Shown here: positions 11,063 through 21,505 of the stretch, in pieces
How positions within the stretch are numbered: position 1 is the stretch's first letter
Layout: each line of letters starts with the position of its first letter
Source of the DNA: Hygrocybe punicea
Taxonomy: Eukaryota; Basidiomycota; Agaricomycetes; Agaricales; Hygrophoraceae
NCBI GenBank assembly: GCA_963556145.1
Contig: OY744469.1
Coordinates: 2,356,001 to 2,420,000 of the forward strand
Direction of reading: 5' to 3'
DNA length: 64,000 bases
Notes under the pieces: model-generated
Databases searched by the model: none
What the model was told of the DNA's origin: nothing
What the model saw: only the letters and a program-made list of their open reading frames with translations
Position numbers and translations under genes: made by a program

Positions 11063-14000
11063 TTAATCAACATCGATATCCATTTCTGCAACATCATAGC
11101 CCAGATCTTCATACGAAAAGAAACAATTATGATCGACATCGGTGGGGGTCTCTGGAGGTGGAAAGGGGACCATAGAAATGCTGGACCGAATAAACTTGAT
11201 GTCGATGACCACAAGGTTGTTGTCGCCTCGGTATTTGCTAACAGACAGCACCCCATGCGAAGCTTTGTAGAGGTCAGGATCTGGAAGGTCAAACAGTGAG
11301 ACCAGGGCAACCCTTTTCCGATTCCCATCTACTGAGACGCTGAAGTAAAACTGGACTTCTCCCACCCGAATCACATTCTCCACTGTAAACTAAACAGTAA
11401 ATGTCAGCTACATTCATGAGAGACAAATTGGTATTCAGCCTACTGTGATGTTTCTCGTTCGTCGAGGTGTTCGTTTAACATTAGCCTCGTTCCACAGTGA
11501 CCTAGCAATTTGCCCATTGGGCAAACTGAGTCGCGCCCATCTTACTATAGTTCCATTCCATCGGGCAGGAGCCAATTCACCAAAGGTCCTGTGAAGATAT
11601 GTCCGGATAGCGATTGCTTCACATTCTCTGACGGAATGGGCTGATGCATCTCTTTTTCGAAGTAGAATGTATCCGTCACCAATATCAAGAGAACCACGAG
11701 GGATTGTCGGTTTTGGAGGTTCGAGATCAGGAAACATAGCCTTGAGTGCATTGGTTTGTGAACGGAGAAGACCACACTGGGCGAGGTTGGCATACGGATT
11801 GGAGGGTTGGCGCAGCTCTAGGCCAAGATTGCCAATTGTTCGCTCCATGACCCATTGCGCTAACAGTGCCAGTGGCCCAACTCGGAGAGTTTCGGGTGCA
11901 AAATGAGTGAGACAATGAATGCTTTGGCGAACAAAATGTAGTCGATCAGCTCGTCTTTGACAGTAGAGAACCTCAAATTCGACTGTGTATTCAAGAAGAT
12001 ACTGATGGGCCATCACAAGATCCGACTTGGATATTGATCGTTGTAGCATCAGGCGTACACCACGAACGAGCTTGCAAAAATGTTGCCAATAGGGGAATGG
12101 CAAGATTCGATAGAAAAGACCGGGGCCAAGGCCATACATATAGACGAGGAATTCTGAGGCTTTGTATCCACTGGATATTTTCTCGGCAGGGTTGCGAGGG
12201 GTTCAACCATAATGGCCAGGAATGTACTGCGCAGCAGCAGCAACGGCCTGGCCGTGTTGTTTCCATCTGTCTCCCTGAAGTGTAGCCCAATCCCATGTAG
12301 ACTTGTCGTCTGTTCGGTCACAATCTATCGTCCCACGATAGAGACCAAGCTTGACATCAGGAATGTTAAGACCTGTATGGTGCATCACATCGCCAGGGAA
12401 GCAACTAGGAATAGGGAGTATACGTGAAAGGCCGTCAACAATACTTGGTTTGCAGATTCCAGATTCACGCCGTCGCAGTGTGTATTGTGTTTGATTAGGA
12501 GACTGAATAACACGCTCGAGATTTTGACGATAGACCTGCGGGGATGCGGTTGGGAGATTATTGATATCGATGTCAGGGTGATCACAGCCAGGTGCATCGT
12601 AATTGTGAGGTTTCATCAAAGCGGGATAATAGTGAGTGCCGTGACCACCAGGCTTGTGACGACCAGGGAGCCCACATTGGAATCGACACCCGAACTTTCC
12701 ATGATGACCAACCCATCCAATCATATCGGCTAACCCAACGCAGTCAGCTGTGATGAATGCGACAAACACATTCGATGTGAGGCGAGCTTGACGTGAACCA
12801 TCCCAGATGACAAGACCTTCACGTTGAAGTGCCGAGACATGATATAAACCAGGGTATAAGAACGAATCCCGTTGCTTTGGATTATTGGGTCCCCCAATGA
12901 ATCCGCCAGGTAGGACATGCTTGACCTTATATCGTTTATCAGGTGCGAGGTTCAGGATCACCCAAATGTAAATCCAACAGTCGGACTTTTTGTTTCGATA
13001 TAGCTGCGCCCCATCGATGGAGAAGAGGACCACTGTATCATCAGGCTGGATTTGTTGGGTTTGAACGGCATGAAGATAATCACTACCACAGCAAAAATCA
13101 TCGTAGATATCGAGAGCACCACCATTGATGCGAAGGGTCTCCAAAATTTGATTTGTTTGTCGTTCACGATAACGCATAGCCTCCGCACTTGCTGGATTAC
13201 ACCATGCAGCCTGGAGCTGTGGACCGAGTGGTAGTGTAGAGAATTGTCGTCGGGGTACTCTTTCTTCCTCAGCGTCATCATCATCATCACCATGGTTGTC
13301 ATGGGTTTGCAGCTTGTTTTCATAGCGAGATTCTTTACAGATGGGACAGGTATCGAGGTTTTCGAAGGGGCCAGTGAACGCAAGGCAGGTGTTGATGCAC
13401 ATGTCATGATATAATGGCACAATGCCAGTGATGTGTTTGATGCGACGCTTTATTTGGTCATAGGAGAGAATTTTGCACTCGGGATAGCAGCGAGTGATTG
13501 CAGAACGGATGGCTTCATACGTATCCTGGGATGAATTTGTACAAGTGAGGAAAATGTCAAGCGAGAGCCGGAGGTATTGGTCCTCAAGCAAATTGGTAGG
13601 TATGGGGGTAGGGTTATGGAGACGGTCAATATCTTCTGCCTCAAGTTGAGAGTCTTCAAGTCTCGCCGCCTTGATATGCTCAATAAAATGGAGACTTGTT
13701 TGAACATCTTCAATTCGAGAGACGGGCGGGGGAAGAGGTGGAGCAGAGTCTCCAGGTATAGAGACATGGTCTGGATCACACCGTGGTGATCTGGGGGGTT
13801 CACTTGTGGGCAAATTTGGGTGAGATGGATTCATTTCCGTGTCATCGGTTTGTGGTACATAAAGATGGTCATCGTAGCCAAAATATAAATCATCCTGTAA
13901 TTCAGAGGGTCAGAATTAGCTTAGATTTGAGCACGATATATACTCACGTCGTAGTGTTCTTGTTCCTGTTGGACATCATCAACATCCCGCACATCCTCCA

Positions 14001-14250
14001 CCATTTGTACCTGATCCTGATCCTCCTGTCCCGTACGTGCAGCATCTCGTCTCCTTTGTACCGAACGAAAATCGGTTTCGGCCTGAGATTCTTGATCAGA
14101 ACGCTGAAGTCGAGCAGTTGTCTCAGTGGCAATGAATTCGTTGAAGGCTGTGGACAGTCTAGTCATCCGATATTTTGCATGTTGTCGGTAGGTCTTATCT
14201 GAGACGTCTCTTCCACCTTTGCAGAGCGCTGGGCAGTCACAGTACGGCAT
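11063..14250 (-). pseudogene. tnp2: tnp2 (Transposase_21) transposase with one internal stop
   Basis: Catalyses movement of the surrounding transposon. Exons are 14250-13948, 13894-11444 and 11389-11063, totalling 1027 codons. The N-terminal exon starts MPYCDCPALCKGGRDVSDKT, a Cys-rich opening followed by TYRQHAKYR, typical of the family. The core holds CPICKES, the VVLFSIDGAQLYRNKKSDCW block with acidic residues, and GHHGKFGCRFQCGLPGRHKP. The C-terminal part carries PRNPAEKISSGYKASEFLVY and a tail with LFDLPDPDLY. A single in-frame TGA at 12203-12205 stands before TPRNPAEK, where homologues have Arg, so a CGA to TGA change is likely. The rest of the frame is open, indicating recent inactivation. 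Confidence 0.88.
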
Positions 14251-14517
14251 AGGCAGGGAAGTAGGAGATCTCAGTTGATGGGCACAGCGTGAGAACCTTG
14301 GTTCAAAGTTTCATAAAGTATTGTAAGTTTCTAACGTCGTTTAACTAGTTGACGAATCGATCATAGACGAGGAGAGTCGTCTGACATATCAATCCCGTTG
14401 CAACCATTTCTTGCCCAGCACCAGCCGAGGGACTTTTCACTGGGCGTCAGGGAGGATAATGGTGGGCACAGGGTATGAATATGGAAACCAAATATCCGGG
14501 AATGGCAATTGTCAATT

Positions 14518-14682
14518 ACGTGTCGATATATTGTCGAGGTGGAAGTCAGAAGTATCAATGGCGGAAGGGTTTCAGTGCCAATGCCAAAGATAGATCATAA
14601 CAAGGTAGAAACCGATCAGGAAGGTGATGGCAATGCTGCCAATAACAATTACGGTAATGAGCTGTGTCGGGAGTACAGCCAT
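14518..14682 (-). pseudogene. Element T copy 1, N-terminal membrane-segment part of the T reading frame
   Basis: Opens MAVLPTQLITVIVIGSIAIT and encodes one long hydrophobic segment ending near YLW, then a polar tail ending in STRN. Copy 2 at 49238 encodes a close relative. Differences between copies are mostly third-position or conservative. Copy 1 has one internal TGA after WHWH. Both copies share a TGA after TRN, and the frame then continues across the tnp2 insertion to 7826-8050. Confidence 0.45.
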
Positions 14683-15289
14683 TGTGATCGGTTTGTTGTG
14701 GGATAGCGTAAACAAGATATCAAAGGGAAAAGACAATGTCGGTGACGTCCATCGGCAAGGAGACTATTCGGGTACAACAAGGTCACGTGGGATATGTCCA
14801 TGGTCGGTCTGGATTGTTCTAGAAGAAGGGACAAAAAGAGAACAAGAATAAGAAAATACAAGGATGTCCAAATGAAGAAACAATGACGTTGAAAGGAAGA
14901 CAAAGGACAAAAAGAAATGAAAAAGGAAGGTGTGCAGTGCAGAATCGTCATGGTGGGTATCGGAATGGGCATTGGGGTTGGAAGCGGAGTTGGAAACGTA
15001 ACAAGATCCATCTTCTACAATTGGAACTCCGAGGCGTTTGAGGCTGCCGGATTTAGCCCAAAAGCGGCCGTCACAAAGCGGCATGTGTCGGGTTACGTCG
15101 GTCACGTCGGGTCACGTCACGTCACGTCACGTCGGGTTACATCGGGTTCGAATGCAAGTCGAATGGCGGCATCGGGTTGGTCCGGATTCGTGATATATCG
15201 ATGATACGGACTCAGAGGGACGTCGACCCTCTACATCTCCAGGGTACTTTAAATAAAGACCATCCCTGGTCGATACTACGTGGACTCGG

Positions 15290-16083
15290 TGTAAAGGCGA
15301 GGTCGGGGTGGCTGCGGAATAATAATCCTAAGCCTGTGGGGGTCAGCGTGAAAGTGACTAGGAATAGTCTAACGAGCTTCAGTAAGATGATAGGATGTAA
15401 ATGATAAGAAGCCGCCAAGTAAACTACTGAAATCTATCGAGGCCGGTCGAAGCCGATGAAGCCGACGGTGTCGGGTACGGCGGGTCGGGTGTCGGGTGAC
15501 GAGAAACGTAGAGATTAAGACGGTAGAAGGACGGGGAGAGCGTCGAGGAAACCGACGAGTAGTGTGTGCAATGGATTTTACTGAGAGACTAATTCTCAGA
15601 GAGAGGAAACGGGGGAACTGGTTTCTTATTTTGAGACGGCGCTTGGGCACCGTTTTTATACTACAAATTTCTGTACCTAGATTCGGACGAGAGTCCTCGG
15701 CCGATGAGGGGAAACAAAGGAGAATAAAAATGGGGAAGTAGGAAGAGCGTTGCGAGGTGACAATGACAGGGAAAATGGGTGGAAGATATAAAAACCGTAA
15801 AAGATGCAATATACTTTACTATATCCCCATAAGGGAGACGCTAGGCGTGAATAAGGCAAGTCCGATGTCGGGATCCCAGTCCGATGAGATCTATCTTTGA
15901 TATTTGAAGTTCCGTGAGTTTAGGAGATAGACCGACCAGGTATGTGAGCGGCTGTGCTAGTCGGTATGCATCGGGTTGCGTCGGGTTGCGTCGGGTTTGA
16001 GCGTAGATTGCTAGAGACGTCGGGTTCGAGCGGATTCGCTAGATATCGATGTTACGGCCTCAGAGGGTCGAGGACCCTCTACA
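15290..16083 (-). repeat. 3' LTR of G1 (LTR family B)
   Basis: 794 bp, TGTAAAGGCGAGG to CCCTCTACA on plus. A solo copy of the same family, 795 bp, lies inverted at 42008-42802. On the element strand a TATAAAAACG box lies at 15660-15651. Upstream of it in U3 are repeats of the ACCCGACG type near 15965-16010. The element-strand sequence before the LTR is AAGGAGA, a short polypurine tract. The adjoining antisense gene starts 170 bp inside, so its promoter may lie in the antisense direction of this LTR. Confidence 0.88.
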
Positions 16084-16253
16084 TCTCCTTGGGTCTTCTA
16101 ATAGAGACCATCCGTGGTCGAGAATATGGGGTCTCCAAATGCGGGTCGCGAATGTGGCCAATCATGTGAGCGGCCAAACAACGGCAAAGTAAAAAAAATA
16201 AAAAAAATCTCGTTGTTGATCCGACCTTTCCTCTACACCATCACACGTCCACA

Positions 16254-17650
16254 ATGTCCCAAGTCTACGACAATTTCCTCGCCTTTGTCAAAAGCATCGA
16301 ACCCGATGTCCGGGCGGACTACGAAGAGGCCGTTAACACGGTCACCGTGTTTCACAGCGATGATCTCGTAACGATGGTGGACGGCAATGAGGGGATGGCC
16401 CAACAATGGTTAAGCGGCTGCAAGAAAGCGCTGGTGAGTTTCCCGATTGATTGCGCATGTCCTAAGATAGCTCATGTCGTCCCGCTAGCGTGCTTATAAT
16501 GGAATCGTCGTGGAACTCCGAGCTGGTGGTATGAGGCCAGTAACGCCACCGTTATGGGCCGACTGCCAATCGTACGCTAACGATGTCGAAGAGTGGCTGA
16601 AAGAAGCGGCGGACCGAGAGAGGCAGGAAAAGGAAGAAGCTAGATGGCGGGCAGATGAAGAAGTGGCTATGCGGGAAGAGGAGGCCAGACGGATGGCAGA
16701 GGCAAATGCACGAGCGGAGGCGGAGAAAAGGCGAAAGGCGGCAGAGGAAAGGCGGGAGTGGCTTAGAATAGAACAACACGAGCAGCACTGGAATCAAGAA
16801 GCGGACCGGGTTGAAAGGGATGGAGCTGCATATCAGCGGCGGCTCAGCGAAGAATGGCGAGCTGAAGCAAACACATCGGTCGTGGGTGAACCAAGGACTG
16901 AGTCGATTCCGGAAGGCGAAGCCGCAGTTGAGCCAGAGGAAGGCCCCGTCGACCCGGCACCAGAGACACCGGCCGATGTAGAAAACGTAGACACGCCGGG
17001 CGTAGAGACCGGAGACCTGGCTGGTACGATGGTGAGTTGCTGTGTCGGTTCATTTGTTCTTTAGTCACTGATCCTGGTAACAGTTCACCGGGCCGTTTCC
17101 CCTACAACCCTGCACCAACTGCGTCAAGGCTCAGGAGGCGTGTCGAGGCGTCACGGGCTACGTGTGTGAACAATGCCGGAGGCTGAAGAAAAGATGTACT
17201 AACGCCACACACCGGACGGGCGGGGGTCGGCGCAAGGTGGATACCGGGAAGGGGAAAGAGGTCGCGGTCGGCACGAGGAAGCCGTTGTCGTTCACGACAA
17301 AGCCAATCCGCAGTAGGCCTGCCTGGGCCTCAACGAGCAAACCGCGGGTCGAGGATGTGGAATCGGTCGAGGACGATGACGAAGACGAGGAGGAGTCGGA
17401 GGAAGAGCGGCCGACGAAAAGGCTTAGGGCGGCCTCGGCAGCAAACCCGTTCATTTTGACGATGGAGAATTACGAGCAAGTGTCGGCGCGGCTAGCGGTC
17501 CTTACGGAGGAGCTGGGAGCCCTGGGCACCAACATCAACCGTCACCTTGTCCACTTTGGTCAAGAGTTCCAGCGGCTCCGCGTCGATCTCGAACGGTCGA
17601 CCTCAAGGTTGGTGATGTTGAAGCGGGATTACGAGACTGGCCGCCTGTAA
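16254..17650 (+). CDS. Antisense accessory protein of G1: coiled coil plus Gal4-type Zn(II)2Cys6 cluster
   Basis: Three exons, 16254-16433, 16489-17031 and 17084-17650, give 429 residues with both introns in phase 0. Exon 1 encodes a helical module (MSQVYDNFLAFVKSIEPDVR to WLSGCKKAL). Exon 2 opens RAYNGIVVELRAGG and becomes a long Glu/Arg/Ala coiled coil. Exon 3 contains C-TN-C-VKAQEA-C-RGVTGYV-C-EQ-C-RRLKKR-C, spacing CX2CX6CX7CX2CX6C, which matches the fungal binuclear zinc cluster. An acidic stretch and a C-terminal coiled coil follow. It lies opposite to gag-pol, tail-to-tail with pol (206 bp between stops). The frame is intact although pol is not. A homologue with the same introns sits in G2. 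A DNA-binding or regulatory role is inferred, not shown. Confidence 0.8.
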
Positions 17651-17855
17651 AATATAAATAAAATAACGAGCCCGTTGTATATATAAAAATATATATCGTG
17701 TACATAAAAGACGTGTCAGCTTGTTCACCCAGCTAAGGAAAGCCGATGGGCTCCCGAAGACATAGGACTATTCGCATCATTCGTCATATCGTTAGAAAAC
17801 TAAGAGGAACTAAATGAAATGGGGGTATAACGTGGACAGAATATAAATGAAATGG

Positions 17856-20800
17856 TTAATCATCGTCGGGTGAGGAGTCTATAGAGGGCGGGTACGTCGG
17901 ATCATCAAGATCGTTTGAATTGGTATCGTCGGCATCGGGGTATTGTAAGAAGTCGTCCAACGGTATCGATATTTTTGAGCGGGCGTGGTAGGGTACAACT
18001 CAGAAAGCGGCAAATCGAGATTTAGAAACCGCACCGTCGAGTTCGGCGAGTATGTAGGATCCGCCTTCTGTTTTCCTGACGACAACCATGGGTCCAAAGT
18101 ACCGCGGTTTTGCTTTACGATCGAGAAACATTTCGATACGTGAATTTCGGACAAGAACGAGGTTACCGGGTTCAAAGTCGAAAACTTTGATCGTGTTGGC
18201 GTATTTCTGCTCGAATTGCCAGGCGGACGTGAGCCGAGATTTGGTAAGCTTTTCTTTGACCCGATTGAGGTCGGCTTCTCGTTTATGAAGTTGTCGGGCG
18301 CGGATGACTATGAGGTCGGTCGTAGACATCGTATCTTGCGTCGGAACCATGTACGTAGCTTCGGCAAAATCGAATGGAAAAAGCGGTTCTACTCCGTGTG
18401 CGATGTAGTAGGACGAGTATCCGAGGCTTTTGTGTGTCGTGACCCGTTCGGCCCACAATACGGAGTGGGTTACGGTGTGCCATTTCTTTTCATCTCCATC
18501 ACAACTTTTCATAATGGCCTCCCGGACATCTAGGTGGTGACGCTCAACGGGTCCGTTCACTTGTGAGTTATAGGGCGAAATGCGGATGTGGCGGATACCG
18601 TAGCGGGAGGCGAGATAGTCGAGCGCTTCTACGAACGGCTTGCCATTGTCGGTAACGATTTCTTCGAGAGCGCCCCAACGGCATAAGATGTCTTCGAACA
18701 GGAATGTGCCGATGGTCGAGCCGGTCTCGCAGCGTAACATGCGGAACTCAGGGTAAGCGGACAGGGAGCAACGGGCTTGGACAATGTATCGATAGCCGCC
18801 GGATCGTGGCATAAACATTGTGTCGACATACGCTTTACGAAATAGCGAGGCCGGTGTAGCGACGGTGGGTGGAATGTGATGATAACGCATTTGCCGTACT
18901 TGGCACTGATGGCAAGACTGGACGTACCACTTAACATCGTGGTCGAGGTGCGGCCACCAGAAACGGTCGAGTAGCCGGGCGCGGACGGAGAATATGCCTT
19001 TATGGCCAAGAGAGTCGTGAGCGTCTTTGAGTAATTGAAGCCGGCGGTTGGGTGGTATGACGAGTTTGTGTTTTCCGTGACGGTCTTTACGCCAAAGCTT
19101 GTTATCGGTGATGAAGAATTCAAGGGCGTATCGTAAGAACAGACGGTATTCTTCGTCCGTGAGGTTCACGGGTCGGGTTAGATCTCGTAACCAAGTCTCG
19201 ACGAGGGCAAGACGAACGTCGGCCGCGTGGGCTTTATCGGATCGCGGTATGTCAGAAACGGCTTCCTGATTTGTGTAGACGAGGACGGCCGGTAATTCTT
19301 GGAGTCGGTTGGCTGTGGCACGGCAGCGGCCGCATACGGCAATCGGCTTAGACGGTATGGGGACGGGTTGGTAGTTGACGACTTCCATAAAGAAAACGTA
19401 GGAGTGGTCGAGCCAATCGTCGGAGTCGTTGATCTCCTCGGGGTCTTCTGCAGCGCGGGGATGTTGGGAGAGTCCGTCGGGTGCACTGTGTGCGGAAGCG
19501 GGTACGTGAACGAGTCTAAAGTCAAATAAGAGCACGCCGGCTATCCATCGGTTGATCGTTGCATTGGGCTGAATGTCGGGGTTGTTGAGCATCCCTTTTA
19601 TGTACTTCGCGTCGACTTCAACGGTGAGGTTGCGGACGCCGATAATGAAAATCCGATAGGCGCGGAGGGCCCTGAAGAGACCGTAAAGCTCGAGCTTGGA
19701 CTGAGAGTATCGGGCTTCGCGTTCGTTCCACGATATTGAACCAAAACGATTCGGATAGCGCTTTCCGTCGGCGCGGATTTGCATAAGAACGAAGCCGACT
19801 CCAAGAACGGATGAATCGACAGCGAGAATGACCTCCCATTCACGCGTGTAATCGATAGCGCACAGCGCTGGTGATGAAATGACAGCGTTTTTGAGGTAGT
19901 CGACGGCGGTCTCTTCTTCTTCACCAAATTCGAAGGGTATACCTTTGCGGGTAAGACGGACGAGGGGTCGGGAGTGGAGCGAGAAGTCCTTGATAAAAAT
20001 ACGCAAGACGCCGCAGATACCGAGCAAGGCGCGAACTTCGGTGAGGTTGGTCGGCAGTGGCCAATCGCGAATCTTCTGTACTTTGGAGTCGTCGGCTACT
20101 CTTCCTTCGTATGTGCATCGGTGGCCAACAACGATGACTGAGGGTCGACACAACTCGAGTTTTTTGCCGTTGAAGGTACCGCCGACATAGCGGAAACGCT
20201 GGATGATGCGGTTGACACCTTGGAAGTGCTCCCAAATGAAATGTCGGATTGCTGGGTTCTCGGGTATAGTCTCGTAGGTACCATCGGGTTGCTCGTAGCG
20301 GGTTGGAGGCCCTTTGATGGGAATATCGTCCATATACGGAACGGCAAGATGAGGGATTTCGTCACGGAGGATGTACGTGGAGTCACCGTGTAGGATCTGC
20401 GGGGAATTTGTGTATCCCATAGCAATCCGCGTAAGTCGAAGCGTTCCGAGTGGAGACTGAAAGGTCATATAGTCCCGAGACGAGGGGTGGATGAGGCGTT
20501 GGTCGAAAGAGACGAAGAGGTCGAAGGAAGCGTAGCAAGAGTGGCCGCCAAAGGCCTCAGCCAAGTGCTCGGTCATGGGCGGTATGGCGGGATCGTGGAT
20601 AGTGATGGCGTTAAGCGGCTGTAGATCGTGGACAATTCGAAGAGACTTCCCATCCTTTTTCAAAACGCAGAACCAGCGGGAGCGGTATGACGAATTCGAG
20701 GGTTCATAGGTACCGGCGTTAATTTTGTCTTTGATGATGCCGATGACTTCGTTAAGGATGCCGGGTGGGATTGGGATATTGCGATGGACCCACGGGTCGT

Positions 20801-21404
20801 GCGGTACGGTGGGAATGTGGATTGGTGGGAAGTAGTCCGTATTGAACTGGCCTTTCTCGGATTCGTTCTAGGCGAAGGCGGCTTCTTGCGTTTTGATGAT
20901 ATGGTGGCTGAGTTTTTCTTCCTCAGGCCAAAGGAATCCATCCGGGTTCATCGGCATCGCGTCGTGTCGTTCCTGGGTATAGCGGGTGCCGGGTGTAAAG
21001 TCGGGCGGGTGAGTCGGGAGTGTGGGTAAATCGGCTAGCGGGTCGCCGGTGATCTCGCATATGATACAGTATTCGTCGGGGAGAGTGGTAGAAATTGGGC
21101 AGATACAATCGGCTACCTTCTTATACTTTTTCTTGGTAACGACTCCTTTTAGGTCCCTGGTAGGGGGGGTGGTATACGAGATATAAGTAGCGTGTTCAGT
21201 AGAGGCTTTGTTACAAATATTCGAAGAAGAAATAGGTGACGCAGGAGCGGAGACGGAACAAGACGAAGGAAGGGTATCGGTAGTACGTAGCTGATTTTGT
21301 ACATCGGTCAACAATGAAATGTACTGGGCGGCAGTCTGAGGCTGAGACGAAGAGAAATCTAAATTGATAGAAAAACATAAGTCCTCTTCTAGGGGAAACG
21401 GCAA
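17856..21404 (-). pseudogene. pol: G1 pol: reverse transcriptase, RNase H, integrase (two internal stops)
   Basis: The frame runs from 21404 to the TAA at 17856 with a TAG at 20868-20870 (in EAAFA*NESEKGQ, expected Trp) and a TGA at 18000-18002 (AAF*VVPYHAR, expected Arg). RT shows SSYRSRWFCVLKKDGKSLRI and the catalytic PYMDD. RNase H carries VILAVDSSVLGVGFVLMQ. Integrase has the zinc-binding HDSLGHKG..CHQCQ, then the triad residues in YVDTMF, VTDNGKPF and NGPVERHH. A GPY/F-like end follows, with no chromodomain recognised. It makes cDNA and inserts it; this copy would need both stops bypassed. It begins 101 bp after gag, in another frame. Confidence 0.9.
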
Positions 21405-21505
21405 AAGGGAAGCATAGTTCGTGGTATAGGTGTGGTCGCTTTCGAGTGGCGGCTTCTCATCTCCCGGTGCGTCCTTCCCGAGAGGTATCTCCGGGTCCTC
21501 AACTT

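Larger units (their letters stand above)
8062..14445 (-). mobile_element. tnp2-type DNA transposon, 6.38 kb
   Basis: A perfect 25-bp terminal inverted repeat starting GCCCAGTGAAAAGTCCC lies at 8062-8086 and 14421-14445. The 5-bp direct repeat GTCAG flanks it at 8057-8061 and 14446-14450. The uninterrupted T copy 2 shows the empty site, which confirms both boundaries. The element carries two minus-strand genes: a tnp2/Transposase_21 protein and a second protein common beside such transposases. Fungal tnp2 elements belong with the CMC/EnSpm-like group, where duplications are usually 2-4 bp, so 5 bp is unusual. Confidence 0.9.
6959..15003 (-). mobile_element. Element T copy 1 (TG..CA, 5-bp TSD), interrupted by a tnp2 transposon
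   Basis: It begins TGTTACGGATCG and ends CGTAACA, flanked by AGATC at 6954-6958 and 15004-15008. It interrupts the left LTR of element A, whose sequence resumes at 15009. Without the inner tnp2 transposon and its duplication it is about 1.66 kb. A second, uninterrupted copy lies in the opposite orientation at 48947-50578. TG..CA ends, short terminal inverted repeats and a 5-bp duplication suggest a long solo LTR. A non-autonomous element of another class is not excluded. Confidence 0.8.

Noticed and set aside
15140..15160. GGGTTCGAATGC resembling a tRNA T-arm
   Set aside because: No acceptor, D-arm or anticodon arm can be built around it, and it recurs in LTR A copies as part of U3 repeats.
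17884..18002. End of G1 pol at the TGA at 18000
   Set aside because: The frame continues with VVPYHARSKISIPLDDFL and an acidic tail to TAA at 17856, as in related elements, so this TGA is a mutation rather than the natural stop.
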